A stretch of 19,866 nt of DNA, taken from Anaerolineae bacterium (GTDB lineage Bacteria; Chloroflexota; Anaerolineae; J102). Location: NCBI GenBank assembly GCA_026992375.1, contig JALXAF010000245.1:1-19866 (forward strand), in the 5' to 3' direction. Shown here one piece after another: positions 19,471 through 19,866 of this stretch (positions are counted from its first letter, which is position 1; every line of letters begins with the position of its first letter). The notes under the pieces are model-generated. The model worked only from the letters and a program-made list of their open reading frames with translations, was not told the DNA's origin and did no database searches. The translations under genes and the position numbers were made by a program.

Positions 19471-19782
19471 GAGAGAGGAGGAAAGGAGCTTGAAAGGAGG
19501 AACCACCGCATTCCTTAGGGCTTTTTCATGCGCCCTTGCTTCTTTACGGTTTCAGTATAGCACGACAAAATTAAATTAAGATGAAAAGAAGGTTGGGGTG
19601 GGGTTAGAAAAACCGATAAATTCACCAGATTCAGGCCAAAACCGCGGAGCGCCGCGGCAAGTGAGACTCGCCTAATCGATACTGTAGCCACGCGACGGAC
19701 ACTATATCAATTTAGTCGGTCATTCCGTTTTCCAAACACCGGATGATGGACATTGACAAAATAATCTAATTGTAGGCTGAAG
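19471..19782. other. AT-richer gene-free stretch
   Basis: No gene recognised. It is a purine-rich then AT-rich segment with a small palindrome CCGCGGAGCGCCGCGG (19641-19656) and a CACTATATC...TTTAGTCGGTCAT segment faintly like 8500-8513. The short open frame reaching 19579 overlaps the terminator and is not credible. Confidence 0.5.
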
Positions 19783-19866
19783 GACGCTTCGCGTCTACTG
19801 CCAGCGCCCCTGCGGGGCTAGCCGGATTTATCCGGCGCTGTTTTGTAGCCCGGCGACTTCATCGCC
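19783..19866. repeat. Chain of short perfect dyads (mini-hairpins) at the window edge
   Basis: Four back-to-back dyads are present: GACGCTTCGCGTC (19783-19795), GCCCCTGCGGGGC (19806-19818), GCCGGATTTATCCGGC (19821-19836) and GGCGACTTCATCGCC (19852-19866). AGCGCC (19803-19808) and GGCGCT (19834-19839) also pair and enclose the middle two. The last element with its TGTAGCC flank is an inverted copy of 8536-8558. The chain may continue beyond the window. Confidence 0.75.

Overview
The window carries ordinary housekeeping and metabolic genes of a GC-rich bacterium, separated by unusually palindromic intergenic DNA. My best guess is a member of the Chloroflexota (Anaerolineae/Ardenticatenia-like). 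This is an inference from several signs: an F420-type (DDN-like) oxidoreductase, a large Alu-bearing bacterial SRP RNA, lipoproteins with an LAAC lipobox, a secreted protein ending in an FIPFFQR-type tail, and many intergenic inverted repeats of kinds I associate with that phylum. No taxonomic search was possible.

Layout. 1-1439 (minus): the 5' part of tyrS, preceded by a TlpA-like thioredoxin lipoprotein. 1558-2700 (plus): a small class I methyltransferase and a DDN-like F420 oxidoreductase. 2704-4438 (minus): an orphan beta-class DNA methyltransferase followed 13 bp later by a second SAM methyltransferase. 4537-5475 (minus): a lone ZnuA/TroA-type metal-binding lipoprotein. 5694-8363 (minus): a secreted protein with 14 RCC1 repeats. 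8364-9053: a gene-free region full of short perfect dyads. 9054-11473 (plus): an acyl-CoA dehydrogenase and an APH-fold kinase, which look like split versions of the two halves of ACAD10/ACAD11. 11474-12082: two large palindromic repeats, then a good promoter and a structured leader. 12083-14869 (plus): rpsO and pnp, ending in a strong terminator. 15263-15530 (minus): an SRP RNA gene with its own promoter and terminator. 15950-19311 (plus): sdhC-sdhD-sdhA-sdhB, complex II of the TCA cycle, followed by a strong terminator. 19312-19866: more palindromic DNA.

How the genes work together. rpsO-pnp is a classic ribosome/RNA-decay operon, and sdhCDAB is a complete operon. The dehydrogenase/kinase pair is the most interesting metabolic unit. 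By analogy with mammalian ACAD10/ACAD11 and bacterial LvaA/LvaC, it probably phosphorylates a 4-hydroxyacyl-CoA and then removes the phosphate, so that the acyl chain can enter beta-oxidation.

The most unusual non-coding signal is a set of chained short hairpins at 8410-8570 and 19783-19866. They share a module whose two copies differ by one compensatory base-pair change. Several longer inverted repeats also sit exactly in gene gaps (842-921, 10294-10363, 11500-11580, 11726-11812, 19323-19420). I found no mobile-element ORF, CRISPR array or tRNA gene.
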